A stretch of 64,000 nt of DNA, taken from Thiogranum sp. GTDB lineage: Bacteria; Pseudomonadota; Gammaproteobacteria; DSM-19610. Below, piece by piece: positions 1-8,820 of this stretch (within the stretch, counting starts at the first letter, position 1; the number at the start of each line of letters is the position of its first letter). Both the position numbers and the translations under genes were made by a program. Under the pieces are notes generated by a model, which worked only from the letters and a program-made list of their open reading frames with translations, was not told the origin of the DNA and made no database searches. Location of the stretch: contig JAGXGS010000034.1 of assembly GCA_024636585.1 (NCBI GenBank), positions 1 through 64,000 on the forward strand. Reading direction: 5' to 3'.

Positions 1-18
1 CCACAGTAACCATTCCAT
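1..18 (-). CDS. Start of next cco gene (probable CcoQ), partial
   Basis: Only the first six codons (MEWLLW) are inside the window; the gene runs off the left edge. An ATG at 18-16 is preceded by GGAGG at a 7-nt spacing, and it starts just after the ccoO stop on the same strand. In cbb3 operons the gene after ccoO is usually ccoQ, a short single-span membrane protein, and a hydrophobic start fits. Six residues cannot confirm the family, and ccoP remains possible. Confidence 0.4.
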
Positions 19-39
19 ATCCTGGCCTCCTCGAACTGC

Positions 40-786
40 TTAGCGGTACTTGACGAACGCGTCGTCGGTGTACTTGCTGAAATCAACCATGGTGCCCAGC
101 ACCTGCAGATACGCAATCAACGCATCCAGCTCGGAAATACCCGAACGATCGCCGTCGTAATTACCAAAGTTGGCTTGCTCAAGCAGGTTTTTCTGCGCGT
201 CCGGGATGTGCAGCTGACGTGCCACGGTTTCACCAAACTTGACTACGTTAGCGTCGAATTCAGCCTGTGTCAGTGAATACGGCACCCCCACTTTACGCAA
301 CGCCTTCATCCGCGCAGCGGTGTCGGAAATATCCAACGGCGTCGACAGCAGCCAGGGGTAATTCGGCATGACCGACTCGGGCACCATGGAACGTGGCGCG
401 ACCAAATGCTGAACGTGCCATTCGTTTGAATACTTGGCGCCTACGCGTGCCAGATCTGGGCCAGTACGCTTGGAACCCCACTGGAAAGGGTGATCGTATT
501 GTGATTCGGCTGCCAGCGAATAATGGCCATAGCGCAGTTTCTCGTCGCGGAACGGGCGAATCATCTGCGAGTGACACAGATAGCAGCCTTCACGCGTATA
601 GATATCGCGACCACGCTGCTCCAGCGGCGTATAGGGGCGTACGCCCTCGACTTTTTCGATTGTCTTGTCGATGAAAAACAGCGGTGCGATTTCCACCAGA
701 CCGCCCACGCTGATCGCCAGCATGGTCAACACGGCCATCAGGCCAATGTTGGTTTCAATCCATTCGTGTTTGAAATTGAAGTTCAT
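40..786 (-). CDS. ccoO: cbb3-type cytochrome c oxidase subunit II (CcoO)
   Basis: Membrane-anchored mono-heme c subunit of the high-affinity cbb3 oxidase. It passes electrons from the CcoP side toward the CcoN heme-copper centre on the periplasmic face. The 248-aa length is normal for CcoO. An N-terminal transmembrane anchor (about residues 14-35) is followed by the single heme motif CYLCH near residue 68 and the downstream [13 protein letters not shown] stretch, whose Met is the likely axial ligand. The gene lies 16 nt after ccoN with AGGGAAAA ahead of its ATG, so the two are almost certainly cotranscribed. The family call is secure. Confidence 0.96.
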   Translation of the reverse strand: MNFNFKHEWIETNIGLMAVLTMLAISVGGLVEIAPLFFIDKTIEKVEGVRPYTPLEQRGRDIYTREGCYLCHSQMIRPFRDEKLRYGHYSLAAESQYDHPFQWGSKRTGPDLARVGAKYSNEWHVQHLVAPRSMVPESVMPNYPWLLSTPLDISDTAARMKALRKVGVPYSLTQAEFDANVVKFGETVARQLHIPDAQKNLLEQANFGNYDGDRSGISELDALIAYLQVLGTMVDFSKYTDDAFVKYR

Positions 787-802
787 TATGATTTTCCCTG
801 AA

Positions 803-2257
803 TCAGGCGGTTGCCAACTTGGCAGTCAGCTTGGCTTCCAGAATCGCGTTCTCGCGCTTGCCCTGACGGATGGTCATGAACATGTTGAACGTCATCAGCA
901 CAGTACCGGCGAGGAAGAACATGCCGCCGATCGCGCGCATTGCGTAGAAGGGCATCATGGCCGCGACAGATTCGGCAAACGAGAATTTAAGGTTGCCGAA
1001 CTCATCGAAGGTGCGCCACATCAAACCTTGTGTGATACCGGATATCCACATCGCAACGATATAAAGAATGATGCCGACGGTGGCGAGCCAGAAGTGCCAT
1101 TCGATCAGTTTCTGACTATAAATTTTGGTGTCCCATAGTTTGGGCATCATGTGATACAGCGAGCCAAACGTGATCATCGCCACCCAACCCAGCGCGCCGG
1201 AGTGCACGTGACCGATGGTCCAGTCCGTGTAGTGCGACAGCGCGTTGACTTCTTTCAGCGACATCATCGGGCCTTCAAAGGTCGACATGCCGTAGAACGA
1301 CAGCGCAACAATCATGAAACGCATGATCGGATCGGTACGCAATTTGTCCCAGGCACCCGACAAGGTCATGATGCCGTTGATCATGCCGCCCCATGAGGGC
1401 ATCAGCAGCAGGATCGAGAAGGCAGCGGCCAGCGACGAGGTCCAGTCCGGCAGCGCTGTCCAGTGCAGGTGGTGAGCACCCACCCACATGTACATGAAGC
1501 CCAGTGCCCAGAAGTGAACGATCGACAGGCGATAGGAGTAGATCGGGCGGCCGGCCTGCTTGGGCACGAAGTAATACATCATGCCGAGGAACGCCGCGGT
1601 AAGGAAGAAACCAACCGCGTTATGGCCGTACCACCACTGCGTCATCGCATCCTGAACGCCGGAAAACAGGCTGTAGGATTTCATCGACAGCAAGTCGATG
1701 GGCATTGCCAGGTTGTTGAACGTGTGCAGCAGCGCGGTCGCCAGGATAAATGCCAGGTAGAACCAGTTTGCGACGTAAATGTGCGGTTGCTTGCGGCGCA
1801 TGATGGTCCCGACGAACAGGATCAAATAGGCCACCCACACCACCTCGATCAACAGGTCGATCGGCCATTCCATTTCTGCGTATTCACGCGCCTGGGTGTA
1901 ACCCAGCACATAGCTGATATCAGCCAGCACAATAATGGCCATCCAACCCCAGAAAGTGAAGCTGGCCATTCCATCCGACATCAACCGGGTCTGGCAGGTT
2001 CGCTGCACGACGTAATAGGAGGTGGCAAACAAAGCCGAGCCACCGAAGCCGAAAATCACCGAAGTGGTATGGACGGGGCGAAAGCGGCCAAATGAGAAGT
2101 AAGGGCTGTCAAAGTTCAGAAATGGCCAAGCCAGTTCGGAGGCGATATAGACACCGACAAACATGCCGACCACCGCCCAAACCAGCGACATGACGGCAAA
2201 TTTCTTAACAATATCAAAGTTGTACTGCTCCGCACCGGAATACGAGGTTACCGCCAT
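803..2257 (-). CDS. ccoN: cbb3-type cytochrome c oxidase subunit I (CcoN)
   Basis: Catalytic heme b/heme b3-CuB subunit of the cbb3 oxidase, reducing O2 and pumping protons. It is 484 aa with about 12 hydrophobic spans. His-containing helices typical of heme-copper oxidases are visible: [37 protein letters not shown] (CuB ligands) and HVHSGALGW. The start is set by AGGAG five nt before ATG. It follows a SCO lipoprotein gene after a 120-bp gap that carries a promoter-like sequence, and leads into ccoO. I looked for an FNR/ANR box (TTGAT-N4-ATCAA) upstream and did not find one, which is unusual for a cbb3 operon. Confidence 0.97.
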   Translation of the reverse strand: MAVTSYSGAEQYNFDIVKKFAVMSLVWAVVGMFVGVYIASELAWPFLNFDSPYFSFGRFRPVHTTSVIFGFGGSALFATSYYVVQRTCQTRLMSDGMASFTFWGWMAIIVLADISYVLGYTQAREYAEMEWPIDLLIEVVWVAYLILFVGTIMRRKQPHIYVANWFYLAFILATALLHTFNNLAMPIDLLSMKSYSLFSGVQDAMTQWWYGHNAVGFFLTAAFLGMMYYFVPKQAGRPIYSYRLSIVHFWALGFMYMWVGAHHLHWTALPDWTSSLAAAFSILLLMPSWGGMINGIMTLSGAWDKLRTDPIMRFMIVALSFYGMSTFEGPMMSLKEVNALSHYTDWTIGHVHSGALGWVAMITFGSLYHMMPKLWDTKIYSQKLIEWHFWLATVGIILYIVAMWISGITQGLMWRTFDEFGNLKFSFAESVAAMMPFYAMRAIGGMFFLAGTVLMTFNMFMTIRQGKRENAILEAKLTAKLATA

Positions 2258-2334
2258 GACCGCTCCTGTTGACCCTGCAAAAGCGCTTATGGCTGCGTCT
2301 TTAACAGTATATGCTTATATTAAAAAACTGCGGA

Positions 2335-2364
2335 ATTATATGCCAGCACCCCTGACATCTGCAA
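2335..2364 (-). promoter_or_regulatory. Putative sigma-70 promoter for ccoN
   Basis: On the minus strand TTGCAG and a perfect TATAAT are separated by 18 nt. They lie in the gap between the SCO gene and ccoN, with an AT-rich leader toward ccoN. The -10 is strong and the -35 weak. It could give ccoN its own transcript in addition to read-through from the rrf2-SCO unit. Confidence 0.4.
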
Positions 2365-2377
2365 GACCAAGCCTGCC

Positions 2378-2968
2378 TTAAGACGAGGACAACAGGATTT
2401 TCAAGTCGTGGGCAATCGTCTCGGGGCTACTGCCATAAGGCATTAACAGTCGTAATCGGCCTTGTGGATCATAAATATAGGTTCCGGCGCTATGGTCGAT
2501 CAAATAATCGTCCGCGCCCTTTACCGAAGTCTTTTGATAGACCACTTTGTACTCATGCGCCAACTGCTTCAAGCCCTCTGTATCGGTATACATTCCCAAA
2601 AACCCGGGATTAAAGGCCGGCACAAATTGCTTTAGCAGGTCGGGGGTATCCCGTTGCGGATCCAACGTCACAAAAATGACTTGCACCTGTTCCGCTTCGG
2701 GTCCCAACTGTTTGAGCGCGGTTGAGAAGTCCGACAAGGTCGTCGGGCAAACATCCGGGCAGTGGATATAACCAAAAAAAACCGCTACGACCTTGCCCTT
2801 GAAATCAGCCAAGCTACGGACTGCTCCGTTGTGATCAGTCAGCTTGAAGTTACGCGCGAAATCGGCGCCCGTAATATCCGTTGCCTGAAAAGCGGGGGGG
2901 GCTGCGGGCATACACCCATTCAGTCCAAGCACAACCAGGGTTACCGCCGCAGCGAGCCACCGTCTCAT
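2378..2968 (-). CDS. SCO1/SenC family copper chaperone lipoprotein
   Basis: Periplasmic, thioredoxin-fold copper chaperone that helps load copper centres of cytochrome oxidase (CuA in aa3-type, possibly CuB in cbb3). The 196-aa protein begins with a lipoprotein signal ending in LNGC (Cys19). The copper-binding CPDVCP motif sits near residue 75, and the distal ligand His is in IDHSAGTY near residue 158, so all three metal ligands are present. The start ATG overlaps the stop of the upstream Rrf2 regulator (ATGA), indicating translational coupling. It lies between the caa3 assembly genes and ccoN and could serve either oxidase. Confidence 0.93.
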   Translation of the reverse strand: MRRWLAAAVTLVVLGLNGCMPAAPPAFQATDITGADFARNFKLTDHNGAVRSLADFKGKVVAVFFGYIHCPDVCPTTLSDFSTALKQLGPEAEQVQVIFVTLDPQRDTPDLLKQFVPAFNPGFLGMYTDTEGLKQLAHEYKVVYQKTSVKGADDYLIDHSAGTYIYDPQGRLRLLMPYGSSPETIAHDLKILLSSS

Positions 2969-3429
2969 GGCCGGAGCTGGTCGAACAGCTGGCCGGGCAC
3001 ATCAGCCAAGCGGTATTTGCCTGATTCAACAGCTTTTGCCAGTTTTTCGAGCGTAGTGTCCTGTAGCAGGTCCATGATTTTCTTCTTCACCGGGATCCAG
3101 CGAAAATGCAATGGGCAAGCGGTTTCATCACTACAAACCTTTAAACCCAACAAACAGCTTTGGGTAAACACAGGGCCTTCGGTCAACAGAAGGATCTGCA
3201 TGAGATTGATTTTGTCACCACTTTCCCGGAGGCAGAAGCCACCCAGACGGCCGCGAAAGGAAAACAGCAGATTGCCTTTGGCCAGGCTCTGGAGAATTTT
3301 AGCCAGATAAGGCGCAGGCACCCCAAGCTGGGAGGCGATGTCCTTGTTCAGGACTGGCGTCGCGTTGGGCTGGGTCGCCATATAGATCAGCGCCTGTACG
3401 GCGTACTGACTGGTACGTGAAAGAATCAT
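2965..3429 (-). CDS. Rrf2 family transcriptional regulator, probable Fe-S sensor
   Basis: 154-aa winged-helix regulator of the Rrf2 family (IscR, NsrR, CymR). The N-terminus MILSRTSQYAVQALIYMA and the recognition region IASQLGVPAPYLAKILQSL are typical. Three cysteines at 92, 99 and 105 (C-X6-C-X5-C) match the cluster-binding loop of IscR/NsrR, so it probably holds an Fe-S cluster and senses NO, O2 or iron state. It is placed within the oxidase assembly genes and is translationally coupled to SCO. Regulation of the caa3/cbb3 balance is an inference from position. NsrR is the nearest guess; the sequence does not settle the subfamily. Confidence 0.88.
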   Translation of the reverse strand: MILSRTSQYAVQALIYMATQPNATPVLNKDIASQLGVPAPYLAKILQSLAKGNLLFSFRGRLGGFCLRESGDKINLMQILLLTEGPVFTQSCLLGLKVCSDETACPLHFRWIPVKKKIMDLLQDTTLEKLAKAVESGKYRLADVPGQLFDQLRP

Positions 3430-3455
3430 CTTGCGCTCGGGTTAACGGGTTGAGC

Positions 3456-3475
3456 ACAATATAAAACAATCTTGT
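3456..3475. promoter_or_regulatory. Imperfect palindrome upstream of rrf2 (possible operator)
   Basis: Two 7-bp arms, ACAATAT and ATCTTGT, are inverted with one mismatch around a 6-nt centre, 27 to 46 bp ahead of the rrf2 start. On the minus strand the right arm overlaps a TATATT -10-like box. Rrf2 proteins often autoregulate from such sites, but this one is short and could be chance. Confidence 0.25.
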
Positions 3476-3512
3476 CTGAATATCCAGAAATCCGCTCAAT
3501 TACCCATAAGAA

Positions 3513-4409
3513 TCAGATGGGTATCGGGAAGTAGTGATCGACCAGCATGACGCCGAACAACAAACTCAAGTGCCAGATGGAAAAGCGGAACGTTTCTTTC
3601 GCCAGCTCATCGCTGTACTTTCGGTATAAGCGCCAGCCGTAATGAATAAACCGTCCGCCCAGCAACACCGCGCCGATCAAATAAATCCAGCCCCCCATGC
3701 CCGTACCGACAGGCAACATGGTCACGGCAAACAAGAGCACGGTGTAGAGCAACACATGGAGGCGTGTATAGGCTTCACCATGTGTCACCGGCAGCATGGG
3801 CAGCCCGGCCTTGGCATATTCTTCGCGTCGATACAACGCAAGCGCCCAGAAATGCGGGGGCGTCCAGGCGAAGATAATCAGGAACAACAGCAAGGCATCA
3901 TGGTGGATTTCACCCGTTGCAGCGACCCAGCCCAACACCGGTGGCATCGCACCGGAGGCCCCGCCAATGACTATATTTTGCGGGGTGGCCGGTTTAAGAA
4001 TGATCGTGTAAATCACGGCATATCCGACAAACGTCGCCAGCGTAAGCCACATGGTGAGCGGATTGACGTAATAGTTCAGCAAAAACAGGCCCGCGCCCCC
4101 CACCACACCGGAGAAAAGCAGTGTTTGGGTATTAGTCAATTCGCCGCGCGGTAACGGCCTGGCACGTGTACGGGCCATTACAGCATCGATTTTCTGTTCC
4201 ACCAGACAATTGAACGCCGCAGCTGCACCCGCAACCAGCGCGATGCCGAGCGTACCTGCCCATAAAGTATTCCAACTTGGCAAACCGGGCACCGCGAGAA
4301 ACATGCCAATCACGGCCGTGAAGACAATCAGGCTTACCACGCGCAATTTGCACAGGGCTAAAAACTGCTGGCAACGACAGGCTGCCCCCTGAATCAACAA
4401 CGATTCCAT
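3513..4409 (-). CDS. ctaB: Protoheme IX farnesyltransferase (heme O synthase)
   Basis: Integral membrane prenyltransferase converting heme b to heme O by adding farnesyl, the first step to heme A. The 298-aa UbiA-type protein has about nine spans. The prenyl-diphosphate signature [23 protein letters not shown] is near residue 65, and the substrate-loop stretch [16 protein letters not shown] is also typical. It starts 2 nt after ctaA stops, so the two heme A enzymes are cotranscribed. Heme A is needed by the caa3 oxidase nearby, not by cbb3, which ties this gene functionally to coxA. Confidence 0.96.
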   Translation of the reverse strand: MESLLIQGAACRCQQFLALCKLRVVSLIVFTAVIGMFLAVPGLPSWNTLWAGTLGIALVAGAAAAFNCLVEQKIDAVMARTRARPLPRGELTNTQTLLFSGVVGGAGLFLLNYYVNPLTMWLTLATFVGYAVIYTIILKPATPQNIVIGGASGAMPPVLGWVAATGEIHHDALLLFLIIFAWTPPHFWALALYRREEYAKAGLPMLPVTHGEAYTRLHVLLYTVLLFAVTMLPVGTGMGGWIYLIGAVLLGGRFIHYGWRLYRKYSDELAKETFRFSIWHLSLLFGVMLVDHYFPIPI

Positions 4410-4411
4410 AC

Positions 4412-5395
4412 TTATCTCCTGCGAACCCGATGGTTCAATATCACCAGGCTCGATAGTAAAAGTGCAGCACCCGCGTTATGCGCCACCGCCAGTGCCAGCG
4501 GCAAGCTCAGCAATACATTGCTGATGCCAAGCGTAACCTGCAACAACAGCGCCATACAGATCATCAGCCCCATTCCGGCATACCCCGGCGTACGAAAAAG
4601 ACGCAGCGCCAACCATGCCAGATACACAGTCACAATCAATGCCATGAGCCGATGGACCCAATGGATAGCCGTTAATGCGGTCAACGGCAACAACTCACCC
4701 GATGCTGTTTCTCCCAGTTCGCGGTGCAGGGTAAAAGCATGTTCGAAATTCATTACCGGCACCCATGCTGCCTGACACATTGGGAAGTCCGTGCATGCCA
4801 GTGCGGCGTAGTTAGTGCTCACCCATCCGCCCAGCGCAATCTGCACCACGACCAGAATCAAACCCAGTAATGCGCCAACACGCAGATGATCAACGCGCGC
4901 GTAATAGGCATGCGCATTACGGTTGCGTTCTTTCAACCACAACCACAAAAGCAAAGAAAGCGTTGCCATCCCACCAAGCAAATGAGCACTGACAATCAAT
5001 GGCTTGAGCAATTTGGTTACCGTCCACATGCCCAACAAGGCTTGGAACACGATCAACCCCAGTAATAGTACAGGCAACCCTATACCCGCACTCGTCTCAC
5101 GTCGGTTACGCCAAGCCAACATCACGATAGCCAGAATCAGCAGACCCAAAGCCCCGGCAAAATACCGATGGATCATTTCCTTCCATGCCTTGGCGTGTGA
5201 TACAGGTCCATCGGGACGCGTTGCCAACTCAGCATTGATTGATTCTGCAGCCAGGTGCGGTGTGATGCTTCCATAGCATCCCGGCCAGTCAGGACACCCC
5301 AGTCCCGCATCGGAAAGCCGAACGTAAGCGCCCAAGCTGACAACCCCGAAAGTCAGAATGAGTGCCACTAAAATAAGATTGCGATACATCGTCAT
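4412..5395 (-). CDS. ctaA: Heme A synthase (CtaA/COX15)
   Basis: Membrane enzyme oxidising the C8 methyl of heme O to the formyl of heme A. The 327-aa protein has eight hydrophobic spans in two related halves. Conserved heme-ligand histidines are visible in [23 protein letters not shown] and HNAGAAL, and the N-terminal [18 protein letters not shown] is a family signature. A short Cys pair (CTDFPMC) lies in the middle. It sits between a SCO-like gene and ctaB with 1-2 nt gaps, so it belongs to one operon with them. Confidence 0.96.
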   Translation of the reverse strand: MTMYRNLILVALILTFGVVSLGAYVRLSDAGLGCPDWPGCYGSITPHLAAESINAELATRPDGPVSHAKAWKEMIHRYFAGALGLLILAIVMLAWRNRRETSAGIGLPVLLLGLIVFQALLGMWTVTKLLKPLIVSAHLLGGMATLSLLLWLWLKERNRNAHAYYARVDHLRVGALLGLILVVVQIALGGWVSTNYAALACTDFPMCQAAWVPVMNFEHAFTLHRELGETASGELLPLTALTAIHWVHRLMALIVTVYLAWLALRLFRTPGYAGMGLMICMALLLQVTLGISNVLLSLPLALAVAHNAGAALLLSSLVILNHRVRRR

Positions 5396-5396
5396 G

Positions 5397-5960
5397 TCAG
5401 CCGACCTGTGAGGCCTTGAGTAACAATTTGAGGTCTTTCATGATGCCTTTGGGGTTGGGGTTCTCGGGGAATCGGAGCATCAGATTACCCAGCGGATCAA
5501 TCAGATAAATATGGCTAGCGCGATTTTCCCCGGCAGGGAATTGCTCAGTGAAAGCCGTGTTTTCAGGACGCCACACATGCAAGCCAGGGTGTTCCTGCAA
5601 AAGCGTGGCATCCGGTGTGGCGCCATCCGTCAGCACCCACAAACGTTCTATCCGGTATTGCCCCTTGCCCTGGGTAATGCGTGTTTGACGCATCAGGTAC
5701 AGTTGCTTCGCACAATCCGTACCACACGCTGCTGGCCCTACATGCACCATCACCCATTTCCCTTGCAAATCATCCAGGCTAAAGGGCTGGCCATCGAGAC
5801 CAGCCCCCTGCGTGTGCTGCAAGGGCGCAGCTTTTAACAATTCCCCATAATTGGAATGCGTGGCCGGTCGCCAACTGAAGTAGGCCATATAAGCTAAAGC
5901 CACCGGCACCACAAATACGCCGACCAACATCACAAATTTACTGCGCGAAGACAATTTCAT
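5397..5960 (-). CDS. SCO-like thioredoxin-fold membrane protein of the cox cluster
   Basis: 187 aa with one N-terminal membrane anchor (about residues 10-28) and a periplasmic SCO/thioredoxin-like domain. The segment GLDGQPFSLDDLQGKWVMVHVGPAACGTDC resembles SCO proteins with the copper motif CxxxC intact (CGTDC, about residues 79-83). The end, IYLIDPLGNLMLRFPENPNPKGIMKDLKLLLK, also follows the SCO pattern, but the distal copper-ligand His is not evident. Position between SURF1 and ctaA points to oxidase assembly, perhaps as a thiol reductase for CuA. Pseudomonads carry a similar gene at this place. The exact role is not known to me. Confidence 0.8.
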   Translation of the reverse strand: MKLSSRSKFVMLVGVFVVPVALAYMAYFSWRPATHSNYGELLKAAPLQHTQGAGLDGQPFSLDDLQGKWVMVHVGPAACGTDCAKQLYLMRQTRITQGKGQYRIERLWVLTDGATPDATLLQEHPGLHVWRPENTAFTEQFPAGENRASHIYLIDPLGNLMLRFPENPNPKGIMKDLKLLLKASQVG

Positions 5961-5988
5961 ACTTTACTCATTCCCGACATCGGACTCA

Positions 5989-6726
5989 TCACCTGTCATC
6001 GTCACGATGACGTTTCACATTCAAGACCAACCACAACACCGTCAGCGTCGCCGCCAGACTGTACCACTGGAAGGCGTAGCTGACATGCATGCCAACGCCC
6101 GTATCGGGGCGTGGCCAGTCCCGCACCAACCCATCCTCCATCTGATTGCTCTGGAGCAACAAAACGGGTTGCAAGCTTGCACTGTAGTTTGCTGCAAACT
6201 GCTCAAAATTCAGATTTTGCCAAACCCGTCCCTTCGAAGTGCCATGCACCAGTTCGACATAGCGACTATGCGGGTCCGTCGCCACGCCAACCAGCTTGAC
6301 CACGCCTTGCGGTGCTGGCGTCCGGGGAAGCAGATCCCGGCTACGCCCGGTTGCGACCCACCCACGATTTACCAAGATGGCAAGCTGGCTACCTTGTATT
6401 TTAAATGGGGTCAGCACGTGATAGCCTGCCACCCCGTTGTACACCCGGTTATCCAACAAAATAGTTTGGGCATCGTCAAACGTGCCTTCCACTTCCACGC
6501 GACGGTACAACACGCTGTCGCGATCAAGCAGCGTGCTGCCAACCTGGATGATTTCTGCTTCCAGGGCCGCATCGAAGCGCGCCTGCAGGGCGCGCTTGGT
6601 GTCTGCACGTTCGCTTTGCCAATTGCCCAGCCACAGGGTCAGCACAAAGAAAAATAGCGCGGCCAGCGTCGGCCACACGGTTGGGGCAAATCTCCACTTG
6701 CCCAGTCTTAGTTTCAGCAAGTGCAC
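5989..6726 (-). CDS. SURF1 family cytochrome oxidase assembly protein
   Basis: Inner-membrane protein that helps insert heme a into oxidase subunit I. Two transmembrane spans flank a periplasmic domain, as in the family: WPTLAALFFFVLTLWLGNWQ near the start and YAFQWYSLAATLTVLWLVLN near the end. Internal signatures are YRRVEVEGTF, LLDNRVYNGVAGYHVLTPF and LVNRGWV. The ORF track begins it at 6990, but that extension lies antisense to the DUF2909 gene and has no family similarity. The first plausible start is GTG at 6726, giving 245 aa, the usual length. The start is therefore inferred; the family is not in doubt. Confidence 0.9.
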   Translation of the reverse strand: MHLLKLRLGKWRFAPTVWPTLAALFFFVLTLWLGNWQSERADTKRALQARFDAALEAEIIQVGSTLLDRDSVLYRRVEVEGTFDDAQTILLDNRVYNGVAGYHVLTPFKIQGSQLAILVNRGWVATGRSRDLLPRTPAPQGVVKLVGVATDPHSRYVELVHGTSKGRVWQNLNFEQFAANYSASLQPVLLLQSNQMEDGLVRDWPRPDTGVGMHVSYAFQWYSLAATLTVLWLVLNVKRHRDDDR

Positions 6727-6774
6727 GCTTACCGTAATCCGGATAAACTGAATTTTTGTTGAGCGGATATTTTC

Positions 6775-6975
6775 ATGCGAATTCTTGCTTTGCTGTTCAT
6801 CGTCTTCATTCTCGCCAGCCTTGCCAGTGCCCTCTACTATCTCATCAAGGACAAAGGTCAGTCCGATCGCGCTGTTAAAATGCTGACCATACGCGTAGGC
6901 CTTTCCCTCACCTTGTTCATTCTGCTGATGGGTGGGTATTACCTGGGGATCATCCCACAAACCGGACTGCGCTAA
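6775..6975 (+). CDS. DUF2909 family small twin-helix membrane protein
   Basis: 66 aa with two hydrophobic segments (about residues 3-24 and 38-60) joined by a short charged loop, KDKGQSDRAVKMLTIRVGLS. This is the layout of the DUF2909 'twin transmembrane' family found beside cytochrome oxidase genes. It is the only plus-strand gene in the oxidase block. It starts 48 bp from SURF1 in the opposite direction and converges on coxC through a shared terminator. An accessory role in oxidase assembly or stability is only inferred from position. Confidence 0.8.
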   Translation: MRILALLFIVFILASLASALYYLIKDKGQSDRAVKMLTIRVGLSLTLFILLMGGYYLGIIPQTGLR

Positions 6976-6987
6976 CCCGATGCTCAT

Positions 6988-7026
6988 CACAACAAAAAGC
7001 CGCGCTAGACGCGGCTTTTTGTTGTG
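6988..7026. terminator. Perfect 17-bp bidirectional intrinsic terminator
   Basis: A 17-bp perfect inverted repeat (arms CACAACAAAAAGCCGCG and its complement) surrounds the loop CTAGA. The GC-rich inner stem ends in five T on one strand and five A on the other, so it works in both directions. It ends DUF2909 from the left and the coxB-coxC transcript from the right. Confidence 0.93.
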
Positions 7027-7071
7027 CCGGGGCTATATATTCATAACCCCGGATTGACTCAATTTAATGGC

Positions 7072-7938
7072 TTATATCAACCAGTAAACCAGGATAAACA
7101 ACATCACCCAAACTACATCGACAAAGTGCCAATACCACGATACGGCCTCAAAAGCGAAGTGATGTTCAGCCGTGAAATGGCCGGCAATCGAACGCAGCAG
7201 CATAACAATCAGCATGATCGTACCGACCAACACATGGAAGCCATGGAAGCCTGTCAGCATGAAGAACGTTGCACCATACACACCTGCACCCAAGGTCAAA
7301 CCCATTTCAGTGTACGCATGGTTGTATTCATAGGCTTGCAGCCCAAGAAACACGACACCCAGCGCAACCGTCATTGCCAGACCCAGAATTAACTGGCTGC
7401 GCTTACTCTTTTTGAGGCCCCAATGTGCCCAGGTCACGGTTACACCCGAGGTTAACAGCAACAGCGTGTTGATTGCCGGCAAACCCCACGCGCCCATTGG
7501 AGTGAACTGGAATCCATCCGCAGTCAAACCAGGACCCGCGGTCGGCCAGGCTGCCTTGAAAGCAGGCCAAAGCTGCTCCATCGTGTCTGACTCACCCAAC
7601 CAGGGGACTGAGAGCATGCGGGTGTAGAACAACGCACCAAAAAAAGCTGCGAAGAACATCACCTCGGAAAAGATAAACCAGCTCATCGACCAGCGGAACG
7701 ATGAGTCAACCTGCTTGTTAAATCGGCCTGCTTCGCTGTCGCGAATCACCTCGCTGAACCAGCCGATCATCATGTAAATCATGACCGCCAACCCAGCGAG
7801 AAGTATCCAGCCGCCATTGTCGATCTCGCGCATGACCATCACACCGCCAATAGCCATCAAGAACAGTGCGAACGAGCCTATGATCGGCCAGAGCGAAGGT
7901 TGCGGCAGATAATATTTTTCAGTTTGTGCCAAACTCAT
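7072..7938 (-). CDS. coxC: Cytochrome c oxidase subunit III
   Basis: Structural membrane subunit of the aa3/caa3 oxidase that stabilises the core and supports proton uptake. The 288-aa protein has seven spans. Signatures include FFSEVMFFAAFFGALFYTR, the conserved carboxylate region, TGFHGFHVLVGTIML and the terminal SWYWHFVDVVWVMLFILVYW. It is the last gene of the coxB-coxA-ctaG-coxC unit on the minus strand, followed by the perfect terminator at 6988-7026. Confidence 0.96.
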   Translation of the reverse strand: MSLAQTEKYYLPQPSLWPIIGSFALFLMAIGGVMVMREIDNGGWILLAGLAVMIYMMIGWFSEVIRDSEAGRFNKQVDSSFRWSMSWFIFSEVMFFAAFFGALFYTRMLSVPWLGESDTMEQLWPAFKAAWPTAGPGLTADGFQFTPMGAWGLPAINTLLLLTSGVTVTWAHWGLKKSKRSQLILGLAMTVALGVVFLGLQAYEYNHAYTEMGLTLGAGVYGATFFMLTGFHGFHVLVGTIMLIVMLLRSIAGHFTAEHHFAFEAVSWYWHFVDVVWVMLFILVYWLI

Positions 7939-7969
7939 GTCTTCCCCTTTTTCCTTATTTAATGATTCT

Positions 7970-8167
7970 TCATTTCACAAACTTCAGCACCAAATACACA
8001 ACCAGCAGTATGGTCAGAATAAATGTCACACCACCGATCAGCCCTGCAATGACGACCTGTGCAGGGGTTAAATCCTGCGCATCGCTGTCGTAATCACGCC
8101 GTTTACGCACACCCAAAAAACTCCAGAAAACAGCCAGTGCGGCTTTCAGATTGCTTCTTTCAGCCAC
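7970..8167 (-). CDS. DUF2970 family single-span membrane protein
   Basis: The conserved part is LKAALAVFWSFLGVRKRRDYDSD followed by one transmembrane helix (about residues 38-60), as in DUF2970. The ORF track starts at 8218 inside ctaG. The better start is GTG at 8167, which has AAGGA upstream and gives 65 aa with an 8-nt overlap of ctaG. Genes of this family sit between ctaG and coxC in many proteobacteria. The function is unknown; association with oxidase assembly is inferred from position. Confidence 0.8.
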   Translation of the reverse strand: MAERSNLKAALAVFWSFLGVRKRRDYDSDAQDLTPAQVVIAGLIGGVTFILTILLVVYLVLKFVK

Positions 8168-8714
8168 GCGGCAAGTCCTTCTGAAGCTCGGTGGTCTTTG
8201 CCTGCGCTCCGGTGTCAAAAAACGTATACGACAAGGTCACAGTGTTTACATCTTTATCCATTGAAGGGTCCAATACAAACAGCACCGGCATGCGGCGGCG
8301 TTCTCCTGCTGCCAGGGTTTGCGGTGTAAAACAAAAACATTCAATTTTTTTGAAGAACGCTCCAGCACGCCTCGGCCCATAACTGGGTACGGCTTGCCCA
8401 ACTATTGCGCGATCACTTGTGTTGACCACTTCGTAATCCACTTGCACCAACTGACCCGGATGGACTTTCATGATGCGTTGAGCGGGCTTGAACTGCCAAG
8501 GCATCCCGGCGTTCGTGTTTGCATCAAACTCCAGTGTCACCCAACGACTGGTATCAACCTGCGTATTCTTGACCAGCACCTGTTCCGCACCCGAGTTGAT
8601 TCCCGTCACTTCACATATTTTGTAATAGAAGGGAACCAGGGCAAAACCAAACCCGAACATCATCAATGACACAACAAAAAGCTTGGTCAGGGTTGTGGCA
8701 TTGCCCAGCGCCAT
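8160..8714 (-). CDS. ctaG: Cytochrome c oxidase assembly protein CtaG/Cox11
   Basis: Copper chaperone delivering CuB to oxidase subunit I. The 184-aa protein has one N-terminal anchor (about residues 10-30) and a periplasmic immunoglobulin-like domain. The copper-binding CFCF motif is seen in KIECFCFTPQ, and an additional conserved Cys lies after the anchor in YYKICEVTGINS. It lies directly after the 32-aa peptide gene, whose stop is 2 nt before this ATG. All expected Cox11 features are present. Confidence 0.95.
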   Translation of the reverse strand: MALGNATTLTKLFVVSLMMFGFGFALVPFYYKICEVTGINSGAEQVLVKNTQVDTSRWVTLEFDANTNAGMPWQFKPAQRIMKVHPGQLVQVDYEVVNTSDRAIVGQAVPSYGPRRAGAFFKKIECFCFTPQTLAAGERRRMPVLFVLDPSMDKDVNTVTLSYTFFDTGAQAKTTELQKDLPRG

Positions 8715-8716
8715 TT

Positions 8717-8815
8717 TTATTTCAGTCCGGAATACAGGGTGAACAAAAAGAGCCCCAGGGCGAACACAGCCAGCAATATTGCTGTACGCGCCTTGGAATG
8801 TCGCTTGTCTGTCAT
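8717..8815 (-). CDS. 32-aa membrane peptide between coxA and ctaG
   Basis: This small gene is too short for the ORF track. On the minus strand an ATG at 8815 opens MTDKRHSKARTAILLAVF and continues into one hydrophobic helix (about residues 12-27) ending in LYSGLK and TAA. It begins 5 nt after the coxA stop and ends 2 nt before the ctaG start, so it fills the gap exactly. The charged N-terminus followed by one helix suggests an inner-membrane peptide with its N-terminus in the cytoplasm. Short proteins of this layout at this locus are annotated in some proteobacteria as cytochrome oxidase small assembly proteins. Confidence 0.75.
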   Translation of the reverse strand: MTDKRHSKARTAILLAVFALGLFLFTLYSGLK

Positions 8816-8820
8816 GGCGC

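Noticed and set aside
2258-2377. FNR/ANR box before ccoN
   Set aside because: TTGACCCTGCAA at about 2268 was considered, but it does not fit TTGAT-N4-ATCAA.
6727-6990. N-terminal extension of the SURF1 ORF
   Set aside because: It is antisense to the DUF2909 gene, acidic and without family similarity; GTG at 6726 gives the normal SURF1 length.
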